Assembly (NCBI RefSeq): GCF_022539665.2
Contig: NC_081333.1
Location: 8,492,971 to 8,556,970, forward strand
Reading direction: 5' to 3'
Source: Daphnia carinata
Taxonomy: Eukaryota; Arthropoda; Branchiopoda; Diplostraca; Daphniidae
DNA length: 64,000 bases
Of the stretch, positions 1-11,339 are shown piece by piece; position 1 is the first letter of the stretch; every line of letters starts with the position of its first letter. The notes beneath the pieces are model-generated. The model made no database searches. It saw only the letters and a list, made by a program, of their open reading frames with translations, and was not told where the DNA came from. The translations under genes were made by a program, and so were the position numbers.

Positions 1-34
1 TCGTAATCTATTTATATTTTTTTTTTCTTTTCAG

Positions 35-140
35 AAAATCTAATAAGAGGAAAGAGGAGTGTGAGGTCTGTGGCAAAAAAGTATTGGTCTTGAAATCCCA
101 CATGAAGCTCCATGAAAGAGCCTTGGCTAAAACTGAGTAA
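35..140 (+). CDS. 3' terminal exon of a C2H2 zinc-finger gene (5' part outside window)
   Basis: This is the last coding exon of a gene that starts upstream of the window. A strong pyrimidine tract and CAG acceptor end at 34. The first base completes a split codon, followed by 34 codons and TAA at 138-140. The peptide holds one short zinc finger, CEVC then nine residues, then H-x3-H. A polyadenylation signal AATAAA lies at 172-177, which fits a transcript end here. The finger, its spacing and its intron phase match exon 7 of the next gene (2787-2945, CTIC...HMKVH), so the two genes look like tandem relatives. Function is not known; zinc fingers of this kind usually bind nucleic acid or protein. 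The exon call is firm from splice site, codon content, stop and poly(A) signal; the identity of the whole gene cannot be judged. Confidence 0.75.
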
Positions 141-171
141 TTTACGGTTCTTGTAGGCTATTTGATTTCGC

Positions 172-177
172 AATAAA
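172..177 (+). terminator. Polyadenylation signal AATAAA
   Basis: A canonical AATAAA lies 32 bases after the stop codon of the zinc-finger exon at 35-140, in the expected place for cleavage and polyadenylation of that transcript. Confidence 0.6.
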
Positions 178-1477
178 ATGTACGGAAAGATGCCTAAACA
201 TTTCAGTGCAAATTCTAATGTGAATTCACTGATTCGACGAATAGCGTGAATCGTATGATCTCTTCTCTTTCTCTTTTACTACCCTCATTCAATTTCCTCT
301 GTTCAGTTTTTCCTCCTTTCTATTCGAGTTATCGAAGTGGAAACAGCTGGACCATTCATCGCTTGGAATCATTAATATCGATAATTTTGACAAATTATGA
401 ATAAATCATCCTTTTCAATTTCACTGAAGTCGTGTTAGCCTTTAAAACCTACTATATATCTTGGACTTTGCACAAATGCCCTGGAGTGTTGTGGTTTCAC
501 AATGTCAACTTTCCATCAGCTATATGCAAAATAGAATTAATTATGATGTGAATTTTTTTTTCAAGGAAAGAAAAGATAGTTGTACGAAGTGACCAAATTT
601 TAAAATTCCCTTAAAGGAAAATATTAATCCTCACTGCGCATAAAGTATTTCTACGAAGAATGCCGTTCTTCAACATCTAAGCATTTCTATGCTCTAAGGT
701 AGGTTGCCAGTTGGTGACAAACGGTGTATTACGGGTTTTGAGCCGGGGATTCTGTTTCTTCAAATCCGGATTGAGCACTGGGAAAAAATAGACTAAGACT
801 TTTTCAGAAGTTTTAGATTTCGGGCCGCCCGCCCCAATCCAAGAAAACAAAAAAGGCACACCGAAGCAGCAAAAATCTACCCATTTGACACGGTAACGTG
901 TCTTGCCCACCCGAGGAAGCAAAAAACAATTAGTGTATCTCGAGAAGAGGTTTAGAAACACCCTTTGGTTCGTCTGTTCATCTTTTTCGTCTGCTCTTCT
1001 CTATTTTTTAGTTCAAGTTGATTAGTTGACGAGAGCGCTGTGGTTACCAGAAAATACATTATACATGACATTCGTTTGAAGGTATGGCCCCACACCGTCC
1101 GTTATTTAAATTTTAAGGATTTCCAAATTATTCTTTAATTTACAGCTATTTGCAACCACAAAAACTATTTATTTAAAAATTTTTGAGCCCCAATCTCGCT
1201 AACCTACTGACACTGGTAAACATGTGGTGATAGTCAGCGGTTCTCTTGCCAATTTAAGTCACTCCTAACTTCTGTTGTAATTTTTAAGGGATTGATTTAT
1301 TATTCCTCTAGCCAAATTTGATTATTAAAGGTAATTGGCCACTTGAAGGGATTTCATTCTTTCACAAACTTAAATTCTGAAAAGTAGAAAGTTCTCCATG
1401 TAGACTAAAGGCTTCTTGGATTTTATTATCCAATCAGTGTATGTTTTACTTTATAAAGATTTGTTTCAATGCACAAC
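178..1477. other. Intergenic region, no gene seen
   Basis: This A/T-rich stretch separates the zinc-finger exon from the AT-hook/WD40 gene. It should hold the promoter and 5' UTR of the downstream gene. I found no convincing splice-bounded exon, RNA gene or repeat. The open frame on the minus strand at 677-961 shows no domain and no codon structure that I would call coding. Confidence 0.5.
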
Positions 1478-2334
1478 ATGGTCATAGAAAAGGAAAATAT
1501 GGAGGGTTCTGCTTCCCTTGAAACAGCTATCCCGAAAAAGCGAGGGAGACCTAAAAAGGTATCCATCTTGGGTTATATTAATACAGAATAAATTTTGAAT
1601 AGCATATGTTTTCAAAAGATCAATTTACCTGCCAGCCCAACTTCTCCAGCTTTTCCTGATGTGAGGGAGGATGATGATCTGTCACTAGTAGTCAAATCTT
1701 CCAAGAGATTTGTTGAAAAAATAGTCGCTGAGGATTCTTTAGTTGGAAAGAGTACCCCTACAAGACGTTCTGGGCGTCCCAGAAAGGTAATGTACCAATA
1801 TCAATGGAGTACATTTAGCTGAGTAACTAATGTCAGACAAATTCATATTCTGCATCTAAGGGCACTTTACCAGCAACACCATCTTCACCCTTATGTTCTG
1901 AGAAAGAGGAAGAAAGTGTACTAGCAAAAAGAAAAATTCTGTCTTCAAAGAAGCACAAAGAAATTATAGGTATAGAGGATTCTTTAGAGGAAAATGTCAC
2001 CCCTAAAAAACGTGGACGACCCAAAAAGGTATTCAAGTATAAGTTGCTGACAAATCAATTCGTTGATGCCGACCGGTTTATCTAGGCTGATTTACCTCCG
2101 ACTCCATCTTCACCGTCATGTTCTGACAATGGGAGAGAAGGAAATTTACCGGCAATCAGGTCGGCTAGGCGGTCCGAGCCACGGCCAAAATTTCTTGATC
2201 CATTGCTGGAACCAAGTGCAGAAAATTGCTCCGAAACACCAGCAAATAGTAAACGAGGAAGAAAACGGAAAGCCATGTCACCCGAAGATGAAATTACCCC
2301 AAAATCTCCCGTGAAAGTTAAAACCATACCGAAT
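1478..2334 (+). repeat. Tandemly duplicated AT-hook exons (exons 1-4)
   Basis: Exons 2, 3 and 4 share a plan: an opening LPA-S/T-P-x-SP motif, a charged middle, an EDSL-like motif in exons 2 and 3, and a basic AT-hook. In exons 1, 2 and 3 the AT-hook codons end exactly at the AAG|GT donor. The internal exons begin and end in phase 0, so they can be duplicated without breaking the frame. This is visible directly in translation; that the exons arose by duplication is an inference. Confidence 0.7.
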
Positions 2335-5300
2335 GTAATGTGATTAATCTTTAGATTTATAAGCTTATTCATAAACTTTTTTTGTAGGTTGTCTGTGGGG
2401 TTTGCAAAAAAGAAATGCCACAGCCAAACTTCACCTACCATCGATACGCTGTACATTATGGGTTAGCAAGACTAGAAGGAGCATCCCAAGTAATATTTAG
2501 CAACTCCTGATACTGGCTCATTGTATCTGTATAATGGATAATTTTGCAATATGACTCTTTTATAGGTATTTACGGAAGCCGAAAAAACGCAGCAGTTGAA
2601 AAAAACTCTCGAAAAGATTAAGCGATTGTCTTGTTCCAAGTGCTCCACCAGCTTTACGACACTGTTGGGTTTTCAGTACCATCAGAAACGCTGTGGCGTT
2701 GATGCTGCCGATCTTCAAAACATGTACGTATTATTTCTCATTCATACGGCAATTGAATCGATCTTTATGTTTTTGTGATATTCAAGGTTGAATGAGTGTA
2801 CGATTTGCGGTAAACGGGTAATGGCTTTAACGGCGCACATGAAGGTTCACGATAAAAAAACAGAAAACGTTGAAAGAATAAAAGCTGCGACAGCAGTACC
2901 AGCTCCAAGTCCAGGAACAAAATCGAGAAGGGTCGCCGCTCAAAAGTAAATACTAATTTGTATAGCACGAAGATCAAATACGTAATATATTTTTTTATTT
3001 AGAGCTGCCTCTCTTTTACGGGAACTCAAGGAAGATCTTGTGGATGGACCAACTCAGAAGCCCATTAGCAAAGCGGTAAATAAAAGCAAAACTTGGAATA
3101 ACACAAAAAAATATATATATCACCGTAACAGTATAGCTTAATACTGTAATTGTTTTAGATAAAATTGTTCACGGAACCTTCAAGCAGTAAAGTTACGAAC
3201 AGTATTATTGGAGCTTGGAAAAAACAAATTGACCAAAATTCCATAGCTCAGTGCCGGTACCCCAGCTGTCCTTTTAGCTCGGATAACATTGACACATTAA
3301 AGGAACATCATGTTCAATGCGAAATCGGTTCACGCTCCAAATGTTTCGCGTGCCTGAAGTGCGATTTCCGCTCCCAAGATCGGTCACAAATTCTAGAACA
3401 TGCGCTTAATACCCATGTCACAGAAAACGATGACGCATTTGAACTGAGTGGAGCTAGTAGCAGCAGCGAAGACACAGAATACGATTCGGACGCTGAAGGA
3501 GGAAGCGGACGTGACAGTGACACCGAGGACCAAAGACTAAATAGAAAGAAAATCGTTCCCCAGAACACAAAGAATGTAGAGAAAGCCTACGGGTTACATT
3601 GCCATGATTTGCAGCAATTTAAGTCTTTAGTAACATCACAGCATATTCCAGTTTGGCTCGCGAAATTGTACTACGATAACGAGCATAGCTCTCCACAATT
3701 TATTGACTTCTGATTTGTCACTTTGTCTCTAGCCACAAGAAGAATTTTACGTGGGAAACTTCACTGTACGGGGCCTGGACACCGAATGTGCAAACCTGCG
3801 TGAACCTTCCGCCAAATTATTTCCCATCCAATGAACAATCAGTTCCTTTTGCCCGCCGGTTAGTTACTTCGGGAAATTTATTTCCGACGAAAATTGACGT
3901 CACTCTGGAACGGCTTTCGAGGTTCCAAAGCAAATTGCAGAATGGTCGAATTCAACATTCTTGTTTCATTTGACAATTTGTAATGTTTTTGTTTGATTTT
4001 AGGTACGCCAATCTTTTTCTGTGGGGGGGCCATACAAAGTGCATCTTGGTGCCCGATGCCTGCAGTCGCAGACGTTGCCACTGTAGACAGAGACCAGTAT
4101 CTAGCGTTATCAATATTTCACGAAGAACACCGATTTAGAAGCGCGTCACAAGCTGCGTTTGCATCCGAGAACCTTATACAAATCTGGAACTGTGGAGCTC
4201 TTCACAACGCTATATACCCTCTAGTTGCCCCACATTTAGAAATTTGTGTCGCACATAACTATGGAAGAATTTGGTCGTTAGTTTGGTGTCCTAGCGGATG
4301 CTACGAAAAGGAAAGACTGGGCCTATTAGCGGCGGCTTGTTCCGATGGCACTATACGTATCTTCAGTATTCCAAACACTTCGCTGTCGACCAAAAAGATT
4401 AAGTATACAGAAGTCAGCTTTTTGCGCAGTGTACTGTGTCTATGACCATTTAAACGTTTCTTTAGCGAACCGTCGTTTTTACGTATTTGCCCTAATGCCA
4501 CTCTTCGGTTGAATACCGCAGAAACGAGCGAATGCACTTCCCTTGATTGGGATTCGACATCTGGCCACAAGTGCGTAATTTCAATTATTTTTTACCCAGG
4601 ATAGTTACATTCTTTTAATCTGTTAGGTTCATCGTAGCCGGGTTCGCTAATGGTATTGTTGGGCTCTGGAACTTACAAACAAAATCTCCTCTTCTTTTGA
4701 GGGAAGACGGCCATTATCCTGTGTGGTCATTTTATGCCCATTCTACTGTTGTTACTGGTATTTTGTTAATTATTCTGTGGTAATTCAAAAGTCTTAATTT
4801 TCGGTTTACATTTCAGCCGTGTCACTGTCGCCACACCACAGTGATGCGCGTTTTATAGCAACGGCTTCCACTGACCGTACCGTTAAGTTGTGGGATCGTC
4901 AAGACCTTGCTGTACCTATCAGTTGGAGTAAGCGGTCTCGTGTTACGGATATTAAATGGAGGCGGCATTGGCCTGGCATACTTGTATGCGTTGAAGACGT
5001 ATGCGCGTGAGTATTGCTAACGTTTTTCATACCAGTGGCGCATTCAATGCTTTTGTGTATTTTTTTTCCAGATTATTCCGATCTTCGTCTGTGTTTTATG
5101 ATTTCGGCTATACGGGAAATAAACAAGCACTTCTTCCTCAGAACTCTGTCGTTTGGGTAGTACAAAATTTCTTTAATTTCTATATTAGGGATGGGCATTA
5201 TTTTCTTGATTTTTACAGTCTTCTGCCGAGAACGAATACCTTGATGTCATAGCCCATTGTACCAGTGCCGGGGAAATCGTGATATATGCTTCACATTTGG

Positions 5301-5982
5301 CCGTGTTCGATTGTGATGAGAAGAAACTACGAAAACAAAGAATTGTATGCAATATTCTATAGAATTCACGGGAAAATTAGCAAATGATAATTCGCTGAAA
5401 CGTTTCCTGACTTTTTGCCAATAGTTGCTATTACGAACGGATCTAATCGATGCGAGTGCGAAGAAAGACATTTTCCTCAATCGGATGCAAAAGAGCTACT
5501 TAGAAAGCTCTAAAAAGGCGCCTGAAATTAAAACAGAGACCCGAGAAAATCTTAATTATTCGCTTATCTTTAACGATGTCACTACAGTGAGTTACTATTT
5601 GTTTGTCGATTGTTGATACTTGAATGCCCCGGATGATTACTGTTATTATTATAATGTCTTTCTTTTTGTTTCAGCCTATGATCCGGACTATCGGAAATAG
5701 AAAGCAACCTCCTGTGATTAGCATCTCTACCGAAAATATGGATGTTCATATGCCTTGCCATGATCCGTTGACATCAATCAATAAGGTAAACTAAGTTTTA
5801 CACTGGCCCTATTATTTAATGCTGATACCATGTTAAACCGTTAGATCTCCTTTAATCCCAACTTGGAATCACATGCATGGATGTGTGTCTGTGGTGAAAG
5901 TGGGTTGGTCCAATTATTGAAAATTAATTCCCCTTCGATTTCTAAGGTGACAAATTGCTATGTTAAAGAAATGAATAGCTGA
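1478..5982 (+). CDS. GTF3C2: TFIIIC subunit 2-like protein: AT-hooks, zinc fingers and WD40 propeller
   Basis: Nineteen exons join in phase: 1478-1558, 1619-1786, 1837-2028, 2086-2334, 2388-2489, 2566-2723, 2787-2945, 3003-3075, 3159-3667, 3733-3944, 4003-4402, 4466-4570, 4627-4757, 4817-5006, 5072-5156, 5219-5344, 5425-5586, 5675-5785, 5845-5982 (TGA), giving about 1116 residues. AT-hooks end near residues 27, 83 and 147 (KKRGRPKK, RRSGRPRK, KKRGRPKK), with a weaker SKRGRKRK near 202-209. Zinc fingers follow in exons 5, 6, 7 and 9. An acidic serine-rich linker (EDTEYDSD) precedes WD40-type blades from about residue 635, for example CSDGTIRIF, GFANGIVGLWNL and STDRTVKLWD. The GG-x-I-x-S-A-x-WCP start of the propeller and its layout resemble TFIIIC110, a Pol III factor that helps bind tDNA B-boxes. 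The symbol is an inference from the C-terminal half; the multi-AT-hook, multi-finger N-terminus is not something I can match to a standard family member. The first ATG in frame before the first AT-hook was taken as start. Confidence 0.7.
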
Positions 5983-6719
5983 TACGTTGACATTTGAAAA
6001 CATGACCCGATAATCTTAAAAGAATTCTCATTGCTTAAAGCATCTTGTTTTGGACTATTTTGAAAAAAAATTACTTTTTTGAGAAATACAACTCTTTGGT
6101 GCATCACAATCAAGCTGTATTGTCTTAATTTGTTGCGTGACGCACATTGTGATGCCCTGAAATGTCTGCCATGCGTATCAGAGGTGAGCTTCTACCATAA
6201 ACGATACGGATGTTGGAGTATTTTGAATAAATGCTGTCACTTAGTATCCAGTCAAACACTTGGTCAACAAGTTGAAAATACCTGCTTGTCTATCTGGTTC
6301 TTTATCACAATTATCAACCTTAGTTAAAATAAACGTTCTTTTATGATTCCGAGCCTAATCCTATATGCCCACGACTGCTTTTCGCCTTTTGAAATTGTTT
6401 CTTTATATATTTTTTGAACCACCACCCTATTTGCGACAGCGCGTGTCAACCTTGACAAACCTTTTTACACTGGAATGGTAGCAAATCCGAGAAAAGTATT
6501 CAAATTACTTTCAAGGGCAACATTAGTGCTATTTCCATGGAAATTTTCGATTTTCTCAGCCCATTTTGTTTCTTACCCATCCTCTATGTCAGTATTACCC
6601 CACTGTCCTGAACATCAGTGGATATACAGGCTTCGGAGCGTACAGTCTACTGGCTGCTTGGTCATAATAGGCCAGTTTAACTGTATTTCCATCAGCTCTG
6701 ACGCGTTACGTTGTTCGCC
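5983..6719. other. Intergenic region with 3' end of the TFIIIC-like gene
   Basis: An AATAAA at 6226-6231 lies about 245 bases after the TGA and may end the upstream transcript. The rest should carry the promoter of the membrane-protein gene that begins at 6720. The open frame at 6475-6723 has no recognisable domain and was not accepted. Confidence 0.45.
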
Positions 6720-8426
6720 ATGACGGGAGTGTTTCTTCTCATTATTTCGTTATTCGGGAAAATATCAGCGCAGCAAAGTAAGTACCGATTTATATATGCC
6801 ATTGATTGTTGAAAACTGTAACTTGTCTGGAGCAAAGATTGGTAAAAAAATTTATTTGAAATTCATTGAAGCCTTAGATTCGATGGAACGCCCAATATTT
6901 GAAGGTGAAACAACCCCGTTCCGAACAAATTCGCGTCCATTGCTAGCTATCGATCAGCATCTTACGGATTCGAGTGGCCTGCAAGCCAAGCCGATTCTGG
7001 TGAATCTACACCAAGTTTCGCCATCATCGCTAATGATTCCGTTACCGCCACAATCTCATCCACAAACCCCTCCACAGCTTCCGCCTCGTCCTCCATTGCA
7101 TATCATTCCCCAGCAAATTTCTCCATCGCAGAGACTGACACCTGTTTCGCCAAATGTACCTTCGATTCGGCAGCCACCTGAGAGCGAAGAATTACCTCGT
7201 GTATCTTCCCACCTTCAATTTCCAAGGCAGCCACTACCGTCGGACCCTCCAGGTAGGACGGTGTTAGCTCCAAGTTCATTGGGTGTTTTAAACCAAGATC
7301 GAATTCGCGTTGAGGGATTTCAGCCAATTGAACGAAGATTTATACCAACAAAAAGGAAACGCTCATTTGAGGTCCTGAGTAATTTAAATACATCTGATGA
7401 AGAGAAGGAAGACGAATTTTTGCCGGTTGAGCCTTCTGCTCGTAGGTTATCCGCACTCGATTTGTTTGACCAACGCGAATCTGATGTCGATAGCAATTTG
7501 ATCAGCGAAGGCAGTGGTGTAGGTTTTCAAAATGTTTCACGTTCTGGCTACATCTCTTCCACAAATCTCCGGCCCGAATCAGGTTACCTAGCATCTGCCA
7601 CACGACTTTCAAACGAGATCGTTAAACCTGTTATGTCGAAAAATCCCATGAATTCGCGGATGCAGCAAGAAGAAGCAGAGGAGGAAAGCAATGCTATTCT
7701 GGATCAGAAAGAGAGCTCTGGGTTTGGGGAAGTTTCAGGTGTGTCAGCTAACGAAGCAAACGTCACAGAAGCTCCGTCATTTGGGTCTGTCCTTGTATCT
7801 GAAGCTTCCGAAGAAAACAGCGAAGATGTTCCGTTTGAGGTTGGACTCGTTACTAACTCGCCAAATGCAAATGTTACCACGGGTTCGATCACGAATGTAA
7901 CGTTCTCTACACTTAATCAACCACAGACAGCTGAAACGAGGCTGCCGTCAACCCGAGCCGCCGAAGGACTGTTTATCCCAACCGCTAGTTCCAATTCTGT
8001 TCCTTGTGAGTATAACACTTGACTTGTGTTAATATTATAAAAAAAAAATAATTCTTGTTTAGTTGTTCGTGACAGCAAATTGCTGCGGATTTTCAAGGAA
8101 TATGCGGTTTTGATTGTTGTGTGCCTACTGGGATTGCCGGCCATTGTAGTTCTCTGCTACTTCCTTAACTTGAAGCGGGTGAAACGGTACAGTGGCACAA
8201 TGGATGTAACACCAAGACAGGCAATTTGCCATCACAAAAAATCAGAAAGGTATATCTTATATTCGCTTTTATTGGCTGTAGATCCGGTTAATAATTTTGT
8301 TTCTATACATTCAGCCGTAAAACCATTTGTTCAGAAGAAAATGAACTAGCCTGCTCGCCACCGACTTCGTCCTCGAAAACTCCTCAACCTCCTCCATTCC
8401 CGAATGGTAAAAAATACGTTCATTGA
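6720..8426 (+). CDS. Putative type I membrane protein with Ser/Pro-rich ectodomain (unrecognised)
   Basis: Four exons join in phase: 6720-6777, 6878-8005, 8063-8249, 8315-8426 (TGA), giving about 494 residues. Exon 1 encodes a clear signal peptide (MTGVFLLIISLFGKISAQ). The ectodomain of about 390 residues is Pro/Ser-rich early and acidic later. It has several N-glycosylation sequons (NVS, NVT), a basic furin-like site KRKR|S at 7351-7362, and two acidic-flanked Ser-Gly-x-Gly motifs at 7513-7524 and 7717-7728, the sequence type used for glycosaminoglycan attachment. A hydrophobic helix (about residues 409-432, YAVLIVVCLLGLPAIV) is followed by basic residues and a tail of about 60 residues that ends in a Pro-rich stretch. 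I do not recognise the family. It lacks the EFYA end of syndecans. The intron 1 acceptor is the least certain point; acceptors at 6834 and 6870 also keep the frame. Confidence 0.6.
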
Positions 8427-9076
8427 TGCGAGGGGGTTTCCACAAATTTATATTCATATGTTTCACTGTTGGGTTCTTATATTATCTAATACATTACCAG
8501 GATTATGTGCATCCACCGCAAACAAGCGGTTTTTTTCAAATTAGATTTGTTAAACTTTATTTTATTTAATCATCGTAGTATAAACAAAATGTTTGAAATT
8601 GCTCTAGCCTCCTCTCTGAGATATTACGTTACTTGAAAACAGTATGTAAACTCCTATTCTTTGACCTGATCTTTTGCAAATGTGGCTTTCGCTCATTCCG
8701 GAATTGTGAGCATTTACTGTTGCATGTTCGTCAATTTTCTAGAAGAAATCCAGATCCGCGAACCCTAGAAAAGCATAGATGCTTTGCATGACCAACGTAA
8801 AACAGTTTCCCTGTAAGTAAAAGTTCGAAAATGAAAGAGTAGAATGCATATGCCCACAAGAATGCATATGTCCACAAGATTTGGTCGCAACACGAATTAT
8901 TAACGTTCAAATGTTTTTAAACTGAATGAAAGTCTTACATTGAACCTAACATGGTTCTTACCAGAGATCGACATGAACTGTTAGATGCCTTCTGTGTGCA
9001 AGTGCTATTATTGCAACAAATTTGTTCTTGCAACAAAATAAACCCGACTTTTCTTAAACTTAACGGTTATCGCCAC
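8427..9076. other. 3' flank, no gene seen; short direct repeat
   Basis: This holds the likely 3' UTR of the membrane-protein gene and the left flank of the inverted repeat. Two near-identical copies of AGAATGCATATG-YCCACAAG lie side by side at about 8840-8878. The stretch from about 9040 already resembles the repeat family that makes up the left arm (CCCGACTTTT motif). No supported coding exon was found. Confidence 0.45.
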
Positions 9077-9090
9077 AACTTTATTCGTCC

Positions 9091-9523
9091 GTTTTTTACG
9101 TTTATTTTAGAAACTTTAATGCTCACGCCAAAACAACCTTGATTTTTGTGATTTTCAATCAATTTGCAATCGAAATCATGTATTTAAAGTCATATCTAGG
9201 ATTTAGCCAAAAATGAAAAAGTGAGAAGGCTATAGCCTTCCAAAATTGAACGCTGAGCTCGATTACGTAAGTGTTTTTCTCCTTAAACCAGTCGTTATTA
9301 TGTTTTAATAGGAAAATCTATAGAAATTTTAAGCCCGACTTTTTAAGCCCGAGAAAAATAGGCCCGACTTTTTTGTTTTTTACGTTTATTTAAAAAACCA
9401 TAAAGCTAATGCAAAAATGAACTTGATTTTCATGATTTCCATTCAATTTTGAATCGAAACCATGTATTTTAAGTGAAATTTAAATTTTGGCCAAAAATGT
9501 AAAAGTGGGAAGGTTTATGGCCT
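9091..9523 (+). repeat. Diverged subterminal direct repeats in the left arm
   Basis: Two units of about 150 bp, near 9091-9238 and 9375-9523, share an ordered series of words: GTTTTTTACGTTTATTT, CTTGATTTTNRTGATTT, AATCGAAAYCATGTATTT, GCCAAAAATG and AAAAGTG-GAAGG. Mirrored copies lie in the right arm at about 14576-14725 and 14861-15008. Repeated subterminal units of this kind occur in some DNA transposons, where they can serve as transposase binding sites; that role here is an inference. Confidence 0.6.
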
Positions 9524-9745
9524 TATGGCTTATAGCCTTATGGCAATCCGTTTTACACAAAAAAAAAAAATAAAATTTCGCCAAAAAAAAAAAAATCACA
9601 CTTTTTTCTTTTTTCCGACACGTAGCCATCTACCGCTCAGACTCGTTATTACTGGCGTAGGCAATTTCAGTCCATTGGATTCCATTCGCAGTTAGTTCAG
9701 TAACGTGGATGGAGAATAACGCGTGGCTGGAGGAACAATTGAAAA

Positions 9746-10322
9746 ATGGATAAGATAATACGACAAAAGGATGGTAAGTATAAACATTATTATATTGGTT
9801 TTCAATTATTCATTATTTTTTATTAGATCAAATTATGAAGCTGCAGGCCCAATTATTGGAACAACACAAAATATTAGATAACAGCAAAGCTAAGGATGGT
9901 AAGGCCTAATACGTAATGATTCTATTTATTTGCTTTTATTCATTTGTGTTTTGTAGCTCAAATTTTGAGTCTACAAGCTCAGCTAGGGGAAAAGAACAAA
10001 TTGGAACGGACCAGTTTCCATACAGTGAAGGAGGTTTTTCCAAACTCATCCCTAACTGAACATGAGGATGAATTGGCATTAGGCGAACACAGTCAGGTAC
10101 CTAAACTTTTCAAATAAGAATTCAAAATAAGTATAGAATTTTAACAAACAATTATTTATTGTTTAGTTATTCAGTCTACCACCTGACAGTGTGTTAAAGT
10201 TTAATTCTGTTAGTGCTGCACTAAAAGAATTATTAGTAATAAGTCCATGCAGCGAAGGAAGTGAACAATTGTGGGACCGTATTTGGGCTGAAAATGGGTG
10301 TGGTACGGAAACCCAGAAATAG
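9746..10322 (+). CDS. Small spliced gene of unknown function, left-arm copy
   Basis: Four exons join in phase: 9746-9773, 9827-9898, 9957-10096, 10167-10322 (TAG), giving 131 residues. All three introns have good GT-AG sites and are 53 to 70 bp long. The N-terminal half looks like a short coiled coil with repeated Q-I-x-x-L-Q-A-Q-L units (DQIMKLQAQL, AQILSLQAQL), consistent with tandem duplication of one exon module. The C-terminal half (LFSLPPDSVLKFNSVSAALK) is not recognised. An out-of-frame short ORF, MENNAWLEEQLKNG, overlaps the start. Splice-bounded open segments further on (10411-10509 and 10598-10757) carry protein-like sequence but do not join in frame, so the element gene may originally have been longer and is now decayed. 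The right-arm copy has a different C-terminus because of a one-base length difference. Confidence 0.45.
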
Positions 10323-11339
10323 CATGAGTTCAACATAAAACATGAATTAGGTACTTTTCGGTTTTTTGTCAATCGAAAAAGTATTTTTAATGCTATTATT
10401 TTGCATTCACAGAATTTTAATGGGGGTTCAAGTCAAGTCTGGAAGTGTTACAGAATGGAAGAGTGAGCCTACAGTTGAAAAACACTGAAAGTGCATTACC
10501 ATTAAGGTATGAGGTAAAGTAATAGAGTATGCAAATTGTCTAATGAGAAGTACCATCTTGTGTGAATGAATCCTGTGTAACAGCAATCCTTTATAGTTCT
10601 GTCACAGCTAGAAGCCTCAAATAATTCTGCTTCTCTGGCTAAAGAACAACTTGTCCTTTACGTTCAGAGTGTTGGTGAAGCTGGGTACTTAAATGGCCCT
10701 AAAGATGTTTCATTTCGTTGGCATTGCAGCGATGAACATCATACATGGACTTTTTAGGTATGAAAGGATTTTTCTTCAAATAATTTTGAATTTATGACAA
10801 AGCATTTCTCCTCCTTTTTGCCAACCAGGTCTAATCTACCAAAAAAATTTTATCCTATAGGAAAGGATTTTCATGTACTGGGAACACAACTATCAACAAT
10901 GCAACATTCTAGGGGTGCTATTTTATCATTCAAGAGCCTTATACAATGATTTTCATCTGCAATTTGTATGGCCTTTCCCAAGCTTCTGCCAGAAGTTGAA
11001 TCTATAAGTCATGTAAGTCACATGAGCAACAATTGAGATGCTTAATGGTGTTGTTTTTCTTTTCTCAATATAGGTTAATAGTAACATTGGATCTGAAAAG
11101 ATTCTTGGTTGGGGCAAGACACTGAATAAATTGTATTGATTGGATGGATGACATGACATTTCTATACTTAATTCGGATTCCCCAGACGGTATTTGATATT
11201 TAAAAAATTGAAGTGCATATCTGGGCTCCCTTCTTTTCTGAAGCCCCGTTTCCCCTTGACTCATAATAAGCCCGTAGGGGGTCATGCCCCTACTGTACGG
11301 TATATATAAAAACAACATATACCGAGGTTTGGAGGGCTC

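Noticed and set aside
677-961. Minus-strand open frame of 94 codons between the first two genes
   Set aside because: No domain, no splice partner and no promoter or poly(A) context; probably chance.
4437-4465. Alternative donor GTGTCT for exon 11 of the TFIIIC-like gene
   Set aside because: It would leave an intron of only about 30 bases; the GTATAC donor at 4403 gives a 63-base intron and the same phase.
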